From the NCBI RefSeq assembly GCF_008705135.1, contig NZ_CP023694.1:5933001-5997000 (forward strand): a DNA stretch of 64,000 nt, given 5' to 3'. Below, one piece after another: positions 34,270 to 43,256 of this stretch (position 1 is the first letter of the stretch; each line of letters starts with the position of its first letter). A model generated the notes under the pieces. The model was not told the DNA's origin. It saw only the letters and a list, made by a program, of their open reading frames with translations, and searched no databases. The DNA is from Streptomyces coeruleorubidus (GTDB lineage Bacteria; Actinomycetota; Actinomycetes; Streptomycetales; Streptomycetaceae). The translations under genes and the position numbers were made by a program.

Positions 34270-35523
34270 ATGCCCACGAGGATCCTCCCGGCAGTCGGTG
34301 ACGCGGACGCGGTCCGGTCGATCACGACGCTTCTCAGCCAGCTCCCGGACGCCGAGCCGGTCGCCCCGGTGGTCGACTCCACCCAGCTCATCGACACCCT
34401 CGCGCGGCTGGCCGCCGAGTCCGTCGACGAACTGCCCGAGGTCGTGGTCGTGCACGAGCGCATCGGCCCGGTCCCCGCGCTGGAACTGATCCGCGAAGTC
34501 GCCCTGCGCTTCCCGGCCGTCGGCGTCATCCTCGTCACCTCGGACGCGAGCCCCGGCCTCATGCAGGCCGCCATGGACTACGGCGCCCGCGGCATGGTCG
34601 CCCTGCCCCTGAGCTACGAGGAACTCGCCAGCCGCGTCCAGGCGGTCGCCCAGTGGTCCGTCGGCGTACGCCGGCACCTGGGCGCCGGCGCCGACGTGTT
34701 CACCGGTGTCGGAGGCACCGTGGTCACGGTGAGCGGAGCCAAGGGCGGCGTGGGCACGACCTTGACGGCGATCCAGCTGGCCCTCGCCGCCCAGGCCTCC
34801 GGCCGCAGCACGGCGCTGGTCGACATGGACCTGCAGACCGGTGATGTGGCTTCGTACCTGGACGTCCAGTTCCGCCGGTCCGTGGTCGACCTGGCCGCCA
34901 TCGCGGACATCTCCCCGCGTGTCCTGGCCGACGCGGTCTTCCGCCACGACACCGGACTCGCCCTCCTCCTCGCCCCGGCCGAAGGGGAACGCGGCGAGGA
35001 CGTCACCGACCGCGCCGCCCGCCAGATCGTCAGCGCCCTGCGCTCCCGCTACGACGTCGTCGTCATCGACTGCGGCGCCCAGCTGAACGGGGCGGGCGCG
35101 GCCGCCGTGGAGATGGCCGACAGGGCCCTGCTGATCACGACGCCGGACGTGGTCGCGGTACGGGGCGCCAAGCGGGCGGTGCGGATGTGGGACCGGCTCC
35201 AGATCCGCAAGGCCGAGGAGACGACCGTCGTCGTCAACCGGTACTCGCGCGCTACGGAGATCCAGCCGCCGCTGATCCAGAAGATCACCGGCACGGCCGT
35301 CGCGGCCACCGCGGTCCCCGCCAACTTCAAGGAACTCCAGAGCGTCGTGGACGCGGGCCGCATCCACGAACTGGAGAGCAAGAGCTCGGTGAAGCAGGCC
35401 CTGTGGAGCCTGGCCGGCGAACTGGAGCTGGTCAAGGTCCCCGAGGGCGCCCAGAAGGCGAGCCGGATGCGGGGGGACCGGGGGTCGGTGAACTTCCGGC
35501 GGCGGAAGGAGGGAGGGGGATGA
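34270..35523 (+). CDS. tadZ: TadZ/CpaE-like ATPase with receiver-like N-terminus
   Basis: 417 aa. Residues 1-140 adopt a receiver-like fold (VVVVHERIGPVPALELIREVALRFP then VGVILVTSD) without a clear phospho-acceptor pair. Residues about 150-400 form a MinD/ParA-type ATPase: deviant Walker A AKGGVGTTL at 157-165, DMDLQTGDVASYLD and VVIDCGAQ. TadZ places the pilus machine at the cell pole. Its stop overlaps the next start (ATGA). Confidence 0.92.
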   Translation: MPTRILPAVGDADAVRSITTLLSQLPDAEPVAPVVDSTQLIDTLARLAAESVDELPEVVVVHERIGPVPALELIREVALRFPAVGVILVTSDASPGLMQAAMDYGARGMVALPLSYEELASRVQAVAQWSVGVRRHLGAGADVFTGVGGTVVTVSGAKGGVGTTLTAIQLALAAQASGRSTALVDMDLQTGDVASYLDVQFRRSVVDLAAIADISPRVLADAVFRHDTGLALLLAPAEGERGEDVTDRAARQIVSALRSRYDVVVIDCGAQLNGAGAAAVEMADRALLITTPDVVAVRGAKRAVRMWDRLQIRKAEETTVVVNRYSRATEIQPPLIQKITGTAVAATAVPANFKELQSVVDAGRIHELESKSSVKQALWSLAGELELVKVPEGAQKASRMRGDRGSVNFRRRKEGGG

Positions 35524-35906
35524 GAATGCCCAGGTCCGCGAGACGGCGGGACGACGGCCAGGTCACCATCGAGTTCCTCGGCATGATGCCGACGATCATC
35601 GTGACGCTGGTGGTGCTGTGGCAGCTCGTGCTGGTGGGCTACACCTACACGCTCGCGGGGAATGCCGCGGATGAGGCGGTGCGGGCGGGGACGGCGGCGG
35701 AGTACGACCGTCCGGGCAAGTGCGAGCAGGCGGGACTGGACAAGCTGTCGGACGCGTGGCGGGCCGGCGCCCAGGTGGGCTGCACCACCGGGGGCGGCTT
35801 TGTCACCTCCGACGTCGAGCTCGAGGTCCCCGTCCTCTTCCCGGGCACGATCGCCTTCCCGTTCACGGTCGAGGGCCACGCGGGCGCGGTCGAGGAGGCG
35901 AAGTGA
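35520..35906 (+). CDS. TadE-like pseudopilin 1
   Basis: 128 aa, ATG overlapping the tadZ stop. The N-terminus RRRDDGQVTIEFLGM has the prepilin cleavage pattern (Gly, then Glu at position 5 and Phe at 6) followed by a hydrophobic helix. The mature part has two cysteines. TadE proteins are minor pilins that help build the Flp pilus. Confidence 0.87.
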   Translation: MRMPRSARRRDDGQVTIEFLGMMPTIIVTLVVLWQLVLVGYTYTLAGNAADEAVRAGTAAEYDRPGKCEQAGLDKLSDAWRAGAQVGCTTGGGFVTSDVELEVPVLFPGTIAFPFTVEGHAGAVEEAK

Positions 35907-35907
35907 G

Positions 35908-36267
35908 ATGGCGTACGTCCGTAGAGAGCGCGACCGCGGCCAGGTCGCCATTGAGTACCTCGGGTTCCTCCCGATCCTGCTGCTCGTCGCCATGGCGGCC
36001 GTACAGCTCGGGCTGATCGCCTACACGGCGCAGCAGGCGGGGACGGCGGCACGGGCGGGGGCGCGTAGCGCGTCGCTCCAGCAGGGCAGCGCCCAACAGG
36101 CCTGCACGACCGCGGTCAGCAGCTGGCTGGCCGACGGAACCGACTGTCCCGAGGCGCCGGGAGGCGATGAGGTCACGGTCACCGCCACCGTCGACATCCC
36201 GTCCATCGTCCCCGGCTGGGACTTCGACCCGGCACGGAAGACCGCCACCATGCCGCTCGACCACTGA
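35908..36267 (+). CDS. TadE-like pseudopilin 2
   Basis: 119 aa, ATG 1 nt after the previous stop. RDRGQVAIEYLGF again has the Gly and Glu5-Tyr6 signature, followed by LPILLLVAMAAVQLGLIAY. Two cysteines in the mature part. Its stop codon lies in a 22-bp tandem duplication (36258-36301). Confidence 0.87.
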   Translation: MAYVRRERDRGQVAIEYLGFLPILLLVAMAAVQLGLIAYTAQQAGTAARAGARSASLQQGSAQQACTTAVSSWLADGTDCPEAPGGDEVTVTATVDIPSIVPGWDFDPARKTATMPLDH

Positions 36268-36301
36268 GGCCGTCGGCAACGACCACTGAGGCTGTCGGCA
36301 A
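36258..36301 (+). repeat. 22-bp tandem duplication across a stop codon in the tad operon
   Basis: Two copies of CGACCACTGAGGCYGTCGGC (plus AA), with one base difference. The first copy contains the end of the TadE2 gene; the second lies between it and the tadA ribosome binding site. Confidence 0.85.
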
Positions 36302-36323
36302 CGAACGAGGAGCACGGGAGACC

Positions 36324-37661
36324 ATGAGCCTGCGAGCACGCATCAACTCCCCGGAGGACAACGGCAACCGGGGCGAGGACGGCCACATGGTCGCCTCCTA
36401 CCGGGCCAAGCTCCTGGAGGAGATCGACCTCGCGGAGATGAGTTCGCTGGCCGCCGCCGAGCGCAGGGCGCGGCTGGAGCGGGTGCTCGGGCACATCATC
36501 AGCCGTGAGGGCCCGGTGCTGTCGACGGTGGAGCGTTCGCAGCTGATCCGCAGGGTGGTGGACGAGGCGCTGGGCCTCGGCATCCTGGAACCGCTGCTGG
36601 AGGACGCCTCCATCACCGAGATCATGGTCAACGGCCCGGACGCGATCTTCGTGGAGCGCGGCGGCCGCGTGGAGCAGCTGCCGATGCGCTTCGCCTCGAA
36701 CGACCAGCTGATGCAGACGATCGAGCGGATCGTCTCGACGGTCAACCGCCGCGTGGACGAGTCGAACCCGATGGTCGACGCCCGCCTCCCTTCCGGCGAG
36801 CGCGTCAACGTCATCATCCCGCCCCTGTCCCTGACGGGCGCCACGCTCACGATCCGCCGCTTCCCGCGCTCCTTCACACTCCAGGAGCTGATCGGCCTGG
36901 GCTCGCTGGACGAGCACATGCTGTATCTCCTGGCGGGCCTGGTGCAGGCGAAGTTCAACGTCATCGTCTCGGGCGCGACGGGCACCGGAAAGACGACGCT
37001 GCTGAACGCTCTGTCGGGCCTGATCCCGGAGGGCGAGCGCATCATCACCATCGAGGACTCGGCCGAACTCCAGCTCCAGCAGGCACACGTGATCCGCCTG
37101 GAGTCCCGCCCGGCGAACGTGGAGGGCAAGGGCCAGATCACGATCCGCGACCTGGTCCGCAACTCCCTGCGTATGCGCCCCGACCGCATCGTCGTCGGTG
37201 AGGTCCGCGGCGGCGAGTCGCTGGACATGCTCCAGGCGATGTCGACGGGCCACGACGGCTCGCTGGCCACCGTCCACGCCAACAGCGCGGAGGACGCGCT
37301 GATGCGCCTGCAGACCCTGGCCTCCATGTCGGAGGTGGAGATCCCCTTCGTGGCGCTGCACGACCAGATCAACAGCGCGGTCGACGTCATCGTCCAGCTC
37401 ACCCGCTTCGCGGACGGCGCCCGCCGTATCACCGAGATCGCGCTGCTGGAGAGCCACGGCAGCGAGCCGTACCGACTGGTCACGGTCGCCCGCTTCAACG
37501 CCCGGCCGATGGCGGCGGACGGCCGTATCCACGGCGCCTTCGAGTACCACCCCCTCCCGCGCCGCGCCGCCGACCGCCTCTACATGGCGAGCCAGCCCAT
37601 CCCCCAGGCCTTCGGCATCGCCCAGTCCGCGGACCAGCTAGCCACCCGAGAAGCCAGGTAG
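36324..37661 (+). CDS. tadA: TadA/CpaF secretion ATPase
   Basis: 445 aa. Type II/IV secretion hexameric ATPase. The N-terminal domain has VEQLPMRFASNDQLMQTIERIV. Walker A is GATGTGKTT at about residues 215-223; ITIEDSAELQL is the Asp box; MRPDRIVVGEVRGGESLDMLQAM is Walker B; and TGHDGSLATVHAN holds the His box. It powers Flp pilus assembly and possibly export of pilin-tethered proteins. Confidence 0.95.
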   Translation: MSLRARINSPEDNGNRGEDGHMVASYRAKLLEEIDLAEMSSLAAAERRARLERVLGHIISREGPVLSTVERSQLIRRVVDEALGLGILEPLLEDASITEIMVNGPDAIFVERGGRVEQLPMRFASNDQLMQTIERIVSTVNRRVDESNPMVDARLPSGERVNVIIPPLSLTGATLTIRRFPRSFTLQELIGLGSLDEHMLYLLAGLVQAKFNVIVSGATGTGKTTLLNALSGLIPEGERIITIEDSAELQLQQAHVIRLESRPANVEGKGQITIRDLVRNSLRMRPDRIVVGEVRGGESLDMLQAMSTGHDGSLATVHANSAEDALMRLQTLASMSEVEIPFVALHDQINSAVDVIVQLTRFADGARRITEIALLESHGSEPYRLVTVARFNARPMAADGRIHGAFEYHPLPRRAADRLYMASQPIPQAFGIAQSADQLATREAR

Positions 37662-37672
37662 GAACCGTCCCC

Positions 37673-38617
37673 ATGGAACTGCACACGCTCATCACGCTCA
37701 CGACCGGCATCACCTTGCTGACCTGCGTCCTGACGGTCATGGGCCTGCACTCCTACGCCATGGGCAAGGCGCAGCGGCAGGCGCTCGTCGACCGCCTGTC
37801 GGCCACCGGCCAGATCCAGGTCGGCGGCCGGCGCCGGAACTTCCGTGGGATCGACCGCCGCCTGCGGCGCACCAAGCTCGGCAAGAAACTGGAGCTGCGC
37901 CTGGCCGCCACCGGCCTGGACATCACCCCCGGCGAGTTCTTCGTCTACATGCTCGCCACGGTCGCCGGCCTGTGGCTGATCGGCCAGGCGGCCCTGGCCC
38001 CGTTCTTCGGCCCGCTGGCCGGTCTGCTGGGCATCTGGGCGGCCCTGCAGTTCCTCAACTGGCAGCGGCAGAAACGGATCGAGAAGTTCATCAACCAGCT
38101 CCCGGAACTGGCCCGCATCCTCGCCAACGCGACCCAGGCCGGACTCGCGCTGCGCACGGCGATCGGCATGGCCGCGGAGGAACTGGAGGCCCCGGCGGGC
38201 GAGGAACTCGGCAAGGTGGCCGACCAGCTGGCGATCGGCGCGTCGATGGACGACGCCCTGGGCGAACTCGCGGACCGCCTCCCCTCCCGTGAGCTGGTCG
38301 TCCTGGTCACCACGCTGGTGCTGTCCAACCGCGCGGGCGGCCAGGTGGTCAGCGCGCTGCGGAACCTGACGGAGACGCTGGAGGAACGCAAGGAGACGCG
38401 ACGGGAGGTCCGCACCCAGCTGTCGCAGGTGAACATGACCTCGTACGCCGTGCCGGTGCTGGGCGTGGGCTCCCTGTTCCTGATGAACGGCGTGAAGGAC
38501 GGGGCGCTGGAACGGATGACGGGCTCACCGTTCGGCCAGGGGGCGGTCATCATCGCCTTCTCCCTCTACGCCGTCGGCTTCATCCTCATCCGCCGCCTGT
38601 CCCGCATCGACGTCTGA
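37673..38617 (+). CDS. tadB: TadB-like inner-membrane platform protein
   Basis: 314 aa. A T2SSF domain lies between membrane helices: two near the N-terminal third, the cytoplasmic stretch INQLPELARILANATQAGLALRTAIGMAAEEL, and two C-terminal helices. It pairs with TadC as the platform of the pilus machine. 11 nt after tadA. Confidence 0.92.
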   Translation: MELHTLITLTTGITLLTCVLTVMGLHSYAMGKAQRQALVDRLSATGQIQVGGRRRNFRGIDRRLRRTKLGKKLELRLAATGLDITPGEFFVYMLATVAGLWLIGQAALAPFFGPLAGLLGIWAALQFLNWQRQKRIEKFINQLPELARILANATQAGLALRTAIGMAAEELEAPAGEELGKVADQLAIGASMDDALGELADRLPSRELVVLVTTLVLSNRAGGQVVSALRNLTETLEERKETRREVRTQLSQVNMTSYAVPVLGVGSLFLMNGVKDGALERMTGSPFGQGAVIIAFSLYAVGFILIRRLSRIDV

Positions 38618-38635
38618 GAAGGCCGGAGCAGAATC

Positions 38636-39523
38636 ATGGGACTTCTTCTCGCACTGGTCATGGGCCTCAGCGTCTGGGGCGCCTTCGCCGGCATCCGCAT
38701 GTACCGGGCCGAGGCCAAACTCCCCGGCGACCTCGCGCTCGCCCTGGAGGTCGGCTCCACCCGTACCGGCGCGGTGGACTCGCTCATCGACCGCCTCGGC
38801 ATGCGCTACGCCCCCGCGGTCCTGCGCCTGATGGGCCCCAAGCAGGTCGCCAAGTACCGACGCAAGATCGACCTCGCGGGCAACCCCGGCGGCCTGACCA
38901 TCGACCGCTACGCCGCCCGCCGAGCGGTCTACGGCTTCCTCGGCGGCGTCGGCTGCCTGGTCTTCCTGATGCGCGGCCAGCTCGTCGTGGCGCTGCTCCT
39001 GCTCGCCTTCGGGGCGTTCTGGACGGAGGTCGGCATCTGGGCGGCGATCCGCATCCGCAGGGACGTGATCGAGCGGACCCTGCCGGACTTCCTGGACGTG
39101 CTTGCGGTCGTGGTGAGCGCGGGCCTGGGCTTCCGCCAGGCCCTGGACCGCGTCGCCTCGAAGTACGAGGGCCCGTGGGCCGACGAACTGCGCATCACGC
39201 TCCGCCAGATGGACCTGGGCATGAGCCGCCGCCAGGCCTTCGCGGAACTGCGCCGCCGCAACGACTCCGAGCAGGTCGCCATGTTCGTCACGGCGTTGCA
39301 GCAGGGCGAGGAACTGGGCGCCCCGATCGTCGACACGCTGGTGGCCCTCGCCAAGGACATGCGCCGAACGGATGCGCAGAACGCCCGCCGCAAGGCCGCG
39401 CGTGCCGTTCCCAAGGCCACGATGATGATCACGACCTTCATGGTCCCGGCCACGATGATCCTCCTCGGCGCCGGCCTGATCCTGGGCTCGGGCACCGACT
39501 TCGGCGTTGTCACGGGCGAGTAG
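38636..39523 (+). CDS. tadC: TadC-like inner-membrane platform protein
   Basis: 295 aa. Second T2SSF platform protein: TLPDFLDVLAVVVSAGLGFRQALDRVASKYEGPWADEL marks the domain, with membrane helices at residues 1-20, about 98-125, and at the C-terminus (TMMITTFMVPATMILLGAGLIL). 18 nt after tadB. Confidence 0.92.
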   Translation: MGLLLALVMGLSVWGAFAGIRMYRAEAKLPGDLALALEVGSTRTGAVDSLIDRLGMRYAPAVLRLMGPKQVAKYRRKIDLAGNPGGLTIDRYAARRAVYGFLGGVGCLVFLMRGQLVVALLLLAFGAFWTEVGIWAAIRIRRDVIERTLPDFLDVLAVVVSAGLGFRQALDRVASKYEGPWADELRITLRQMDLGMSRRQAFAELRRRNDSEQVAMFVTALQQGEELGAPIVDTLVALAKDMRRTDAQNARRKAARAVPKATMMITTFMVPATMILLGAGLILGSGTDFGVVTGE

Positions 39524-39535
39524 GGGGGCGACACC

Positions 39536-41155
39536 ATGTCGATGACGGGAGAACGCACCGGGCGGCTGCGCCGCCGCCCGAGAACACCGGAGATCACCAC
39601 CCCACCGGCAGGCACCGTCCTGCCGGCCCACGTCCGCACAGGCGCCCCCGACATCCCGGTGACGTCGGCGACACCGGCGCTGCCGCCGGGGTGGGAGCGG
39701 GCGGATGCGCTGGCGGATGCGCCGGTGGGCGGGGCGTTCGGTGGGGCGGTGGGTGGGGCGCACACGGCCGTGCCGGTCCCCGCGAACGGCGGTCCGGCCG
39801 CCGACGGTGCTCAGCTCCCACCAGGTCCACCCGCACCCGGCAACGAAAGCCGCACGGGTTCTGCGGGTGGTACGGCCGGGAAGTCGATCCCGGCCGAAGG
39901 CCGGGCCAAACCCGAACCCGAACACCCGGCGATACCCATCCAGATCAACGCCCTGCAGGCCATGTGCCGACAGGTCTTCGGCTTCCGGCTGGCCATGATC
40001 GCCCTGGCCACCCCCACCGCCCTCATCAACGCCAACGAGGGCCTCCCCACCCGCCTGGTGGGCGCGGCCGTGGTCGTCACCTTCATGACCTCCTACGTCC
40101 TGTTCAGGGACTGGGAACGCTTCGGCCCCCTCCTCCTGCGCCATCCCACGCTCCTGGCCGCGGACACCCTCTTCGGCGCCCTCCTGCTCATCTCGGCGGG
40201 CCCGGGCAGCACCCTCGCCTACGTCAGTGTCTGCACCCCTCTCCTGGCAGGCTTGGTCTACGGCTGGCGCGGAGCAGCCGTGTTCGCCTCCCTGCAGGCC
40301 CTGCTGCTCCTCCTGATCCAGGCGGCGATGGAGGACCCCCAGCCCGGCATCGCCGAGTCGTCCCTCCTCCCCGGCCTCTGTGTCATCGCCGGAGCCGTCG
40401 GCTCCAGCCTCCGCAACCTCATGCTCCGCTTCGGCGCGGCCACCCAGGCCCTGACGACCGTTCAGGCCCGCCTGGCCGTCACGGAGGCGGTCGGCGCGGA
40501 ACGGGCCCGACTGGCCCGCGAGATGCACGACTCGGTCGCCAAGACCCTGCACGGCGTGGCCCTGGCCGCGGACGGCCTGGCGGGCTCGGCGGGCGCCGCC
40601 CAGATGGACGCGGCCCTGGTGAAGCAGCAGGCCGACCTGGTCGCGCGATCAGCCCGCCGAGCCGCCGCCGAATCCCGCGAACTCCTGGCGGACCTGCGCC
40701 GCGAATCGGACCCCGGCCAGGGCACGGACGTACTGGTCGAACTGGCCGCACGCACCCGGGACTTCAGCGCCCGCACGGGCCTCCCGGCGGTCTACCGCCC
40801 CACCGGTGACCACTCCGTACCCCCCGTGCCGCCCGCCGTGGCCCGCCAGCTCCTCACCATCGCCTCGGAGGCGATGGAGAACGCCCACCGCCACGCGGGC
40901 CCGACCCGGGTCGACGTCCGCGCAGGCGTCCACGGCGACCTGCTCCGCATCAGCGTCTATGACGACGGCCGCGGCCTCCCGCCCGGAACCGCCCTCGAAC
41001 AACTGCGCCGAGCGGGCCACTTCGGCCTGGTCGGCATGGTCGAGCGGGCCGCCTCGGTGGGCGCCCGCATCCGCATCGGCCGGGGCGGCCACCCCAAGGG
41101 AACGGAAGTCCGCCTGGAGCTACCGCTGGCGGCCCTGACCGCACCCCACGGCTGA
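39536..41155 (+). CDS. NarL-type sensor histidine kinase in the tad operon
   Basis: 539 aa. Residues 1-140 are a disordered Pro/Gly/Ala-rich extension. Residues about 145-300 hold six hydrophobic segments. The HisKA_3 H-box is RARLAREMHDSVAKTLHG with the phospho-His, and the HATPase is ASEAMENAHRHAG (N-box) and DDGRGLPPG (G1). The signal is unknown. It is 12 nt after tadC and 72 nt before its response regulator, so it probably controls this locus. Confidence 0.9.
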   Translation: MSMTGERTGRLRRRPRTPEITTPPAGTVLPAHVRTGAPDIPVTSATPALPPGWERADALADAPVGGAFGGAVGGAHTAVPVPANGGPAADGAQLPPGPPAPGNESRTGSAGGTAGKSIPAEGRAKPEPEHPAIPIQINALQAMCRQVFGFRLAMIALATPTALINANEGLPTRLVGAAVVVTFMTSYVLFRDWERFGPLLLRHPTLLAADTLFGALLLISAGPGSTLAYVSVCTPLLAGLVYGWRGAAVFASLQALLLLLIQAAMEDPQPGIAESSLLPGLCVIAGAVGSSLRNLMLRFGAATQALTTVQARLAVTEAVGAERARLAREMHDSVAKTLHGVALAADGLAGSAGAAQMDAALVKQQADLVARSARRAAAESRELLADLRRESDPGQGTDVLVELAARTRDFSARTGLPAVYRPTGDHSVPPVPPAVARQLLTIASEAMENAHRHAGPTRVDVRAGVHGDLLRISVYDDGRGLPPGTALEQLRRAGHFGLVGMVERAASVGARIRIGRGGHPKGTEVRLELPLAALTAPHG

Positions 41156-41227
41156 CCACCCACAACCACCCACGACCATCCATGACCACGCAGCACACGT
41201 CCCCCACGACACGAGAGGAGGCAGCCG

Positions 41228-42205
41228 ATGCCGGACCAGACGACCCCTCACCCCGGCGCCTCACAGCCGCCACCGCCACAGAACCCCTTCGACTTCCCGC
41301 AGCCCGCACAGCCGAGCCGCCTCAGGGTGGTCGTGGCCGACGACAACCCGGTGGTCCGCGCCGGCCTCACCGCCCTGCTCTCCGGCCGCGAGGACATCAC
41401 GGTCGTGGCGGAGGCGGCCGACGGCCGCGAGGCCTACGAGGCCGCCCAACAGCACCGCCCGGACGTCGTCCTCCTCGACGTCCGCATGCCCGGCGTGGAC
41501 GGCATCTCGGCGCTCCCGTACCTGGTGCGGATCGCCCCGGTCGTCATGCTGACCTACAGCAGGGAGTCGGAGATCGTCCAGGAGGCCCTCCGCCGGGGAG
41601 CGGGCGGCTACCTGGTCCACGGCGAGTTCACGGCCGGTCAGCTGGTCGACGCGGTCCGGGACATCAAGCAGGGCCGGGCCCACTTCACGCCCACGGCGGC
41701 GGGAGCGCTGCTGGCCCAACTCCGGCAGGGCCAGGGCCAGGGGCAGGGCCAGGCTCCGGGGGACTCGCCGCTACCGGATGGACTGGGACAGGCGAGTGCG
41801 AATGCATACGGAAATTCCGCTTCCGCATGGCCGCATAATCAACCCCAACAACCCGCTCAACCAGCGGATATGAGCCTCCCGCACGTCCCGTCCCCACCCA
41901 CTTCCCCAGAAAACCTTTCGCAAGTGCAACCGGATGTGGGACAGTCTTCGTCTGGGTGGACGAGTGGCCGTCCGGCCGCTCCCGACAGGTCGCGGTTCCA
42001 ACTGAGTTCGAGGGAGGCGGAGATCATGGACCTCATCGCGTCCGGCATGAACAACCAACAGATCGCCGCCACCTGCTTCATCAGCGAGAAGACGGTCAAG
42101 AACCACATCAACCGCATCTTCGCCAAGCTCCACAGCACCAGCCGCTCCGAGGCCGCGGCGAAGTGGCTCGGCACGGCACCGGGCTCACACCTGGGACTGG
42201 GGTGA
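41228..42205 (+). CDS. NarL/LuxR-type response regulator
   Basis: 325 aa with GAGGAGG before the ATG. Residues about 33-155 form a receiver: VVVADDNP acidic pair, VVLLDVRMPG phospho-acceptor Asp, MLTYSRE with the Thr. The usual switch lysine is replaced (GGYLVHGE instead of a Lys-Asp/Pro). A long Gln/Gly/Pro linker follows. Its DNA (41790-41960) is noticeably less GC-rich. The LuxR helix-turn-helix (LSSREAEIMDLIASGMNNQQIA) ends the protein. It is the best local candidate to bind the three-box elements. Confidence 0.9.
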   Translation: MPDQTTPHPGASQPPPPQNPFDFPQPAQPSRLRVVVADDNPVVRAGLTALLSGREDITVVAEAADGREAYEAAQQHRPDVVLLDVRMPGVDGISALPYLVRIAPVVMLTYSRESEIVQEALRRGAGGYLVHGEFTAGQLVDAVRDIKQGRAHFTPTAAGALLAQLRQGQGQGQGQAPGDSPLPDGLGQASANAYGNSASAWPHNQPQQPAQPADMSLPHVPSPPTSPENLSQVQPDVGQSSSGWTSGRPAAPDRSRFQLSSREAEIMDLIASGMNNQQIAATCFISEKTVKNHINRIFAKLHSTSRSEAAAKWLGTAPGSHLGLG

Positions 42206-42236
42206 CCTTCGGTGACGGTATGGGGGGAGAGTTCGT

Positions 42237-42307
42237 TGGGCCCGCGCGATTGGGCCCTGGATTGGGCCCTGGGACCCTCTGGCGGACCGGGCGTTCCGCC
42301 GTACGTT
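42237..42307 (+). promoter_or_regulatory. Three-box GGGCCC element plus -10, flp promoter
   Basis: TGGGCCCT (42251), 4 nt, TGGGCCCT (42263), then GGGACCCT (42271): starts 12 and 8 nt apart. TACGTT (42302-42307) begins 23 nt after the third box. An extra TGGGCCCG lies 14 nt upstream at 42237. It shares its architecture with the elements before both toxins. Confidence 0.78.
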
Positions 42308-42419
42308 TCTGGTGTCGAAAGCGGCACCGGCAAGGAGGAAGCCGGTAACGCCATTCGCGCCCAAGAGACTTGTACGTCGGCCGGTAGGCGGCCGGCCGGT
42401 ACCGGAGGGGAACACCACC

Positions 42420-42617
42420 ATGAGCAACTGGATCAACACCACCGTCTCGTACCTGCAGGCCCGCGCCGCTCGCAACGACAAGGGACAGACCGCGGTCGAG
42501 TACCTGGGAATCATCGCGGTGGTTGTGGCGATCGTGCTGGCGATCACGGGTACGGACATCGGCAATTCCATCTACACCGCGATCACGGACCAGATCTCCC
42601 AGGTCACCGGCGGCTGA
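42420..42617 (+). CDS. flp: Flp-family type IVb pilin
   Basis: 65 aa, ATG with GGAGGGG upstream. A leader of 22 residues ends at Gly; the mature sequence begins QTAVEYLGIIAVVVAIVLA with Glu5 and Tyr6, the class III signal for TadV/CpaA peptidases. The rest is a hydrophobic helix and a short polar tail. It is the major pilin of the locus. The next gene overlaps by 1 nt (TGATG). Confidence 0.95.
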   Translation: MSNWINTTVSYLQARAARNDKGQTAVEYLGIIAVVVAIVLAITGTDIGNSIYTAITDQISQVTGG

Positions 42618-43225
42618 TGAGGACCCGTAAGTTCGGCGACGCAGGGCAGGCCTTCCCCATCTACATCACGGTGGTGGCGGGTCTGCTCTTCCTTGCGTTC
42701 GCGTACCTTGCGGTCGGCCAGGCCGCGGCAACACGGAACGGCGCGCAGACGGCGGCGGACGCCGCTGCCCTTGCGGCCGCGCAGGACAAGCGGGACCAAC
42801 TTACGGGCAGGTGGCTGGACAACCTCCTGAACCCGGACGTCTGGGAGGACATCCTCGAGGGCGAGGTGGACGGGCTCGAACCCTCCTGTTGGCGGGCGCA
42901 GCAGCTCGCCGACGAGAACGACGCACATGTCGTGGGAGGCGGCTGCGAGCCCGAGTGGGACCCACTGGGCTACGAGGTCGAGGTCAAGACGAACGATCCC
43001 GTCGGCGACAGCATCGTCCCCGGTACGGAAGACACGTACGCGACGGCAAGAGCCAGGGCCGTGATCGAGCCGCGCTGTTCCTTCCAACCGCCCGACGAGG
43101 ACAACGGCAAGAACGAGGACCTGCCGCAGCTCAACTGCGGAGATGAGAACTGGGACCTCGACCCGGACGATCTCTCGGATCTGCCCGGTCCCGATGACCT
43201 CTTCGACGTCCATCTGGCCGACTGA
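42617..43225 (+). CDS. TadG-like pilus-associated protein
   Basis: 202 aa, start overlapping the flp stop. The N-terminus RKFGDAGQAFPIYITVVAGLLFLAFAYLAVGQAA is a membrane anchor of the TadG type and lacks the Glu5 of pilins. The Ala-rich TRNGAQTAADAAALAAAQ that follows is typical of TadG. The remainder is acidic with paired cysteines. It is probably envelope-anchored and helps pilus assembly. Confidence 0.8.
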   Translation: MRTRKFGDAGQAFPIYITVVAGLLFLAFAYLAVGQAAATRNGAQTAADAAALAAAQDKRDQLTGRWLDNLLNPDVWEDILEGEVDGLEPSCWRAQQLADENDAHVVGGGCEPEWDPLGYEVEVKTNDPVGDSIVPGTEDTYATARARAVIEPRCSFQPPDEDNGKNEDLPQLNCGDENWDLDPDDLSDLPGPDDLFDVHLAD

Positions 43226-43256
43226 CAAAGAACGACGAACAAAGGAAGCGGAACTC

